From Chloroflexota bacterium (lineage in GTDB: Bacteria > Chloroflexota > Anaerolineae > Ardenticatenales > Ardenticatenaceae): 5,265 nucleotides of DNA. The notes under the pieces are model-generated. The model ran no database searches. It had not been told where the DNA came from and worked only from the letters and a program-made list of their open reading frames with translations. Location of the stretch: assembly GCA_003520455.1 (NCBI GenBank), contig DOUV01001008.1, positions 1-5,265 of the forward strand. The letters run 5' to 3'. The translations under genes were made by a program, and so were the position numbers. This document shows, piece after piece, positions 3,221-5,265 of the stretch (position 1 is its first letter; each line of letters begins with the position of its first letter).

Positions 3221-5265
3221 GTGACGAAACTTCTAGAGGGACTGAACCCACAACAGCGTCGCGCCGTCGGCACGGTCGAGGGACCAGTGATGGTGCTGGC
3301 GGGGCCTGGTTCCGGGAAAACCCGAGTGCTCACTCACCGGGTCGCCTATCTCGTCCGTGAGGCCGGAATCGATCCTATCAACATCGTGGCGGTGACCTTT
3401 ACCAACAAGGCCGCTCGTGAGATGGCCGAGCGGCTCGAGAAGCTCATCGGCTCCCGGCGCGAGCAGCTCACCGTTGGAACCTTCCACGCGATCTGCGCGC
3501 GGATCTTGCGGCGCCACATTCACCATCTGGGTTACAACAACAGTTTCATCATCTACGATGCCGACGACCAACGGCGGGTCGTCAAGCAGGCGATCAAGGA
3601 GCTAAACCTCGACGAGAAGGTCTACCGGCCGGCGGCGATCCACGGCGCCATCTCGCGGGTCAAGAACGAACTGCAAGGAGCGGAGGAGTTCAGCACCAGA
3701 GCGCGCAGCTACTGGGAGGAAGTGGTTGCCCGCGTCTTCGAGCGCTACGCTGACAAGCTCAAGGAGAGCAACGCGGTTGACTTCGACGATCTCCTGGTGC
3801 TGACGGTGCGCCTCTTCCTCGAGGTGCCGGCCGTGCTGGAGAGCTACCGAGATCGCTGGCGCTTCATCCATGTCGATGAGTTTCAGGACACCAACATCGT
3901 CCAGTATGAGATCATCAAGCTCCTCGGCGAGAAGCATCGCAACGTCTTCATCGTCGGCGACGTCGATCAGGGGATCTACGGCTGGCGGGGCGCCGACTAC
4001 CGCAATATCCTCCGTTTCGAGCAGGATTTCCCGGAGGTTCGCGAGGTGGTCCTCGAGCAGAATTACCGCTCCACGCAGACCATCCTCGATGCCGCCACGG
4101 CCGTGATCCGGCACAACAAGGATCGCAAGGAGAAGCGGCTCTGGACCGAGAAAGGAAAAGGTCCCCAGATCATCGTATTTGAGGCCTACAACGAGCAGGA
4201 GGAGGCCGAGTTCATCGTCCGCGAGATCCGCCGCCTACGCGGGCGCGGCGGCGTTTCCCTGCGCGATTGCGCCGTGATGTACCGCACCAATGCCCAGTCG
4301 CGCGCCATCGAAGATGCCTTCGTCCGGGCACACATGCCCTACATCCTCGTCGGCGGCACTCGATTCTACGAGCGGCGCGAGATCAAGGACCTCCTGGCCT
4401 ACCTGCGCCTGCTCCACAACCCCTTCGATGCGGTCAGCCTGGAGCGGATCATCGGTGTCCCAGCCCGCGGCATCGGCCAGAAGACGTGGAACGATCTGGT
4501 TGCCTGGGCGGCTGAACTGGGCGTGCCGGTGTACACCGCGCTCCAACTCTTGCGAGGCGAAGTCGAGGGGGACGAGGGGCAGGCCGAGTCGCCCTTCCTG
4601 CCCGACATTCCCGCGCCCTTCGCCGGCCGGGCGCGCAGCGCGCTGCTCGAGTTCCTGGCGTTGGTGGATCAGCTCATTCGCGTGCGTTACGAGCGCAACG
4701 TGGTCGAGCTGCTCGATGAGGTAATCGAGCGTGCCGGCTACGCGGCCTATCTGCGCGACGGCACTCCCGAGGGCGAGGAACGATGGGAGAACGTCCGGGA
4801 GCTACGCAGCGTCGCCGCCCAGTACGTTTACCAGACTATCGAGGCCGGCCTGCCGAGTTTCCTCGAAGAGGTGGCGCTGGTCTCGGACGTGGACGATCTG
4901 GACCGCGGCGGCGACCGCGACGCCGTGACGCTGATGACCCTCCACACGGCCAAGGGGCTCGAGTTCCAGGTGGTCTTCATCACCGGCATGGAGGAGAACC
5001 TCTTCCCGCACAGTCGGAGCCAGGAGAGCGCAGATCAGCTGGCCGAGGAGCGCCGCCTGGCCTATGTCGGCATCACTCGCGCCAAGGAGCGACTCTACCT
5101 CTTGCACACCTTCCGCCGCACGACCTACGGCCAGAGCAGTCTGGTCGAGCCGTCGCGTTTTCTGCGCGATATCCCAAACAATCTCGTCGAGCGCCAGGGC
5201 AAGCGCGAAGTGAGCCGGCAGGGTGTGCTCGATCTCGAGAGTGGCCGCACCCTGCCGACCGGCAG
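3221..5265 (+). CDS. pcrA: UvrD/PcrA superfamily 1A DNA helicase (3' end cut off)
   Basis: The first 681 residues of an ATP-driven 3'-to-5' DNA helicase acting in nucleotide excision repair, replication restart and removal of RecA filaments. Motifs appear in order: Q motif LNPQQRRAV (8-16); Walker A AGPGSGKT (27-34) with Lys33; Ia VAVTFTNKAAREM (56-68); Ib VGTFHAICARIL (85-96); Walker B / motif II VDEFQDTN (218-225) with Asp219 and Glu220; III VGDVDQGIYGWRGAD (245-259); IV LEQNYRST (278-285); V MTLHTAKGLEF (572-582); VI EERRLAYVGITRAKERL (609-625) with Arg620. PSRFLRDIP (644-652) matches the usual end of the motor core, and members typically run to about 720-780 residues, so only the C-terminal tail is missing. 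GTG 3221 is chosen because residue 8 then begins the Q motif at its normal place. Oddities: Gly251 where DQSIY is usual, and an acidic, proline-rich stretch at about 447-465. It is more likely UvrD/PcrA than Rep on general motif grounds; RecB/AddA are excluded by length. The symbol pcrA versus uvrD is a convention. Confidence 0.93.
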   Translation, partial: MTKLLEGLNPQQRRAVGTVEGPVMVLAGPGSGKTRVLTHRVAYLVREAGIDPINIVAVTFTNKAAREMAERLEKLIGSRREQLTVGTFHAICARILRRHIHHLGYNNSFIIYDADDQRRVVKQAIKELNLDEKVYRPAAIHGAISRVKNELQGAEEFSTRARSYWEEVVARVFERYADKLKESNAVDFDDLLVLTVRLFLEVPAVLESYRDRWRFIHVDEFQDTNIVQYEIIKLLGEKHRNVFIVGDVDQGIYGWRGADYRNILRFEQDFPEVREVVLEQNYRSTQTILDAATAVIRHNKDRKEKRLWTEKGKGPQIIVFEAYNEQEEAEFIVREIRRLRGRGGVSLRDCAVMYRTNAQSRAIEDAFVRAHMPYILVGGTRFYERREIKDLLAYLRLLHNPFDAVSLERIIGVPARGIGQKTWNDLVAWAAELGVPVYTALQLLRGEVEGDEGQAESPFLPDIPAPFAGRARSALLEFLALVDQLIRVRYERNVVELLDEVIERAGYAAYLRDGTPEGEERWENVRELRSVAAQYVYQTIEAGLPSFLEEVALVSDVDDLDRGGDRDAVTLMTLHTAKGLEFQVVFITGMEENLFPHSRSQESADQLAEERRLAYVGITRAKERLYLLHTFRRTTYGQSSLVEPSRFLRDIPNNLVERQGKREVSRQGVLDLESGRTLPTG

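Noticed and set aside
2963..3251. Three overlapping - strand frames through the repeat
   Set aside because: They translate the CAACCTGCAACC units into peptides such as LQPATFNLPTCN; the similarity between frames comes from the DNA repeat, not from protein conservation.

Overview
The window reads as a stretch of a moderately GC-rich bacterial chromosome, most likely from the phylum Chloroflexota (Roseiflexus/Chloroflexus-like). That placement is inferred from three things: the cut-off first gene ends in the beta-sandwich tail common on large membrane glycosyltransferase-type proteins of that phylum; the spacers carry 'GGTTGAA / CAACCTGCAACC' repeats of a kind I associate with those genomes; and codon use is GC-rich with frequent GTG starts. 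No 16S or other marker gene is present, so it is not proven.

Layout: four protein genes, all on the + strand, separated by untranslated gaps of about 180-290 bp. (1) 1-470 is the 3' end of a protein with a 'WxA..P..D.T.FVxLL...G...PGxYxL..GLYDP' domain. (2) 471-676 is a spacer with a perfect 16-bp hairpin, a small AT-rich inverted repeat and a second GC-rich hairpin. (3) 677-1561 is a complete nitrilase-superfamily (carbon-nitrogen) hydrolase with an intact Glu-Lys-Cys triad. (4) 1562-1848 is a spacer with no convincing gene. (5) 1849-3042 is a complete AI-2E/PerM-family membrane protein whose stop codon lies inside a repeat. (6) 3043-3220 is a spacer made largely of that repeat: a 70-nt imperfect hairpin, a 38-39 bp direct repeat and a C-rich short-unit array. 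(7) 3221-5265 is the first ~681 residues of a UvrD/PcrA superfamily 1 DNA helicase, cut by the window edge.

The genes do not form an obvious pathway. Long gaps filled with palindromes suggest separate transcription units placed side by side: cell-surface biosynthesis, small-molecule amide/nitrile hydrolysis, membrane transport and DNA repair. I see no defence system, CRISPR array, transposase, phage gene, rRNA or tRNA. The most noteworthy material is the non-coding repeat structure, especially the way it has been built into the 3' end of the transporter gene.
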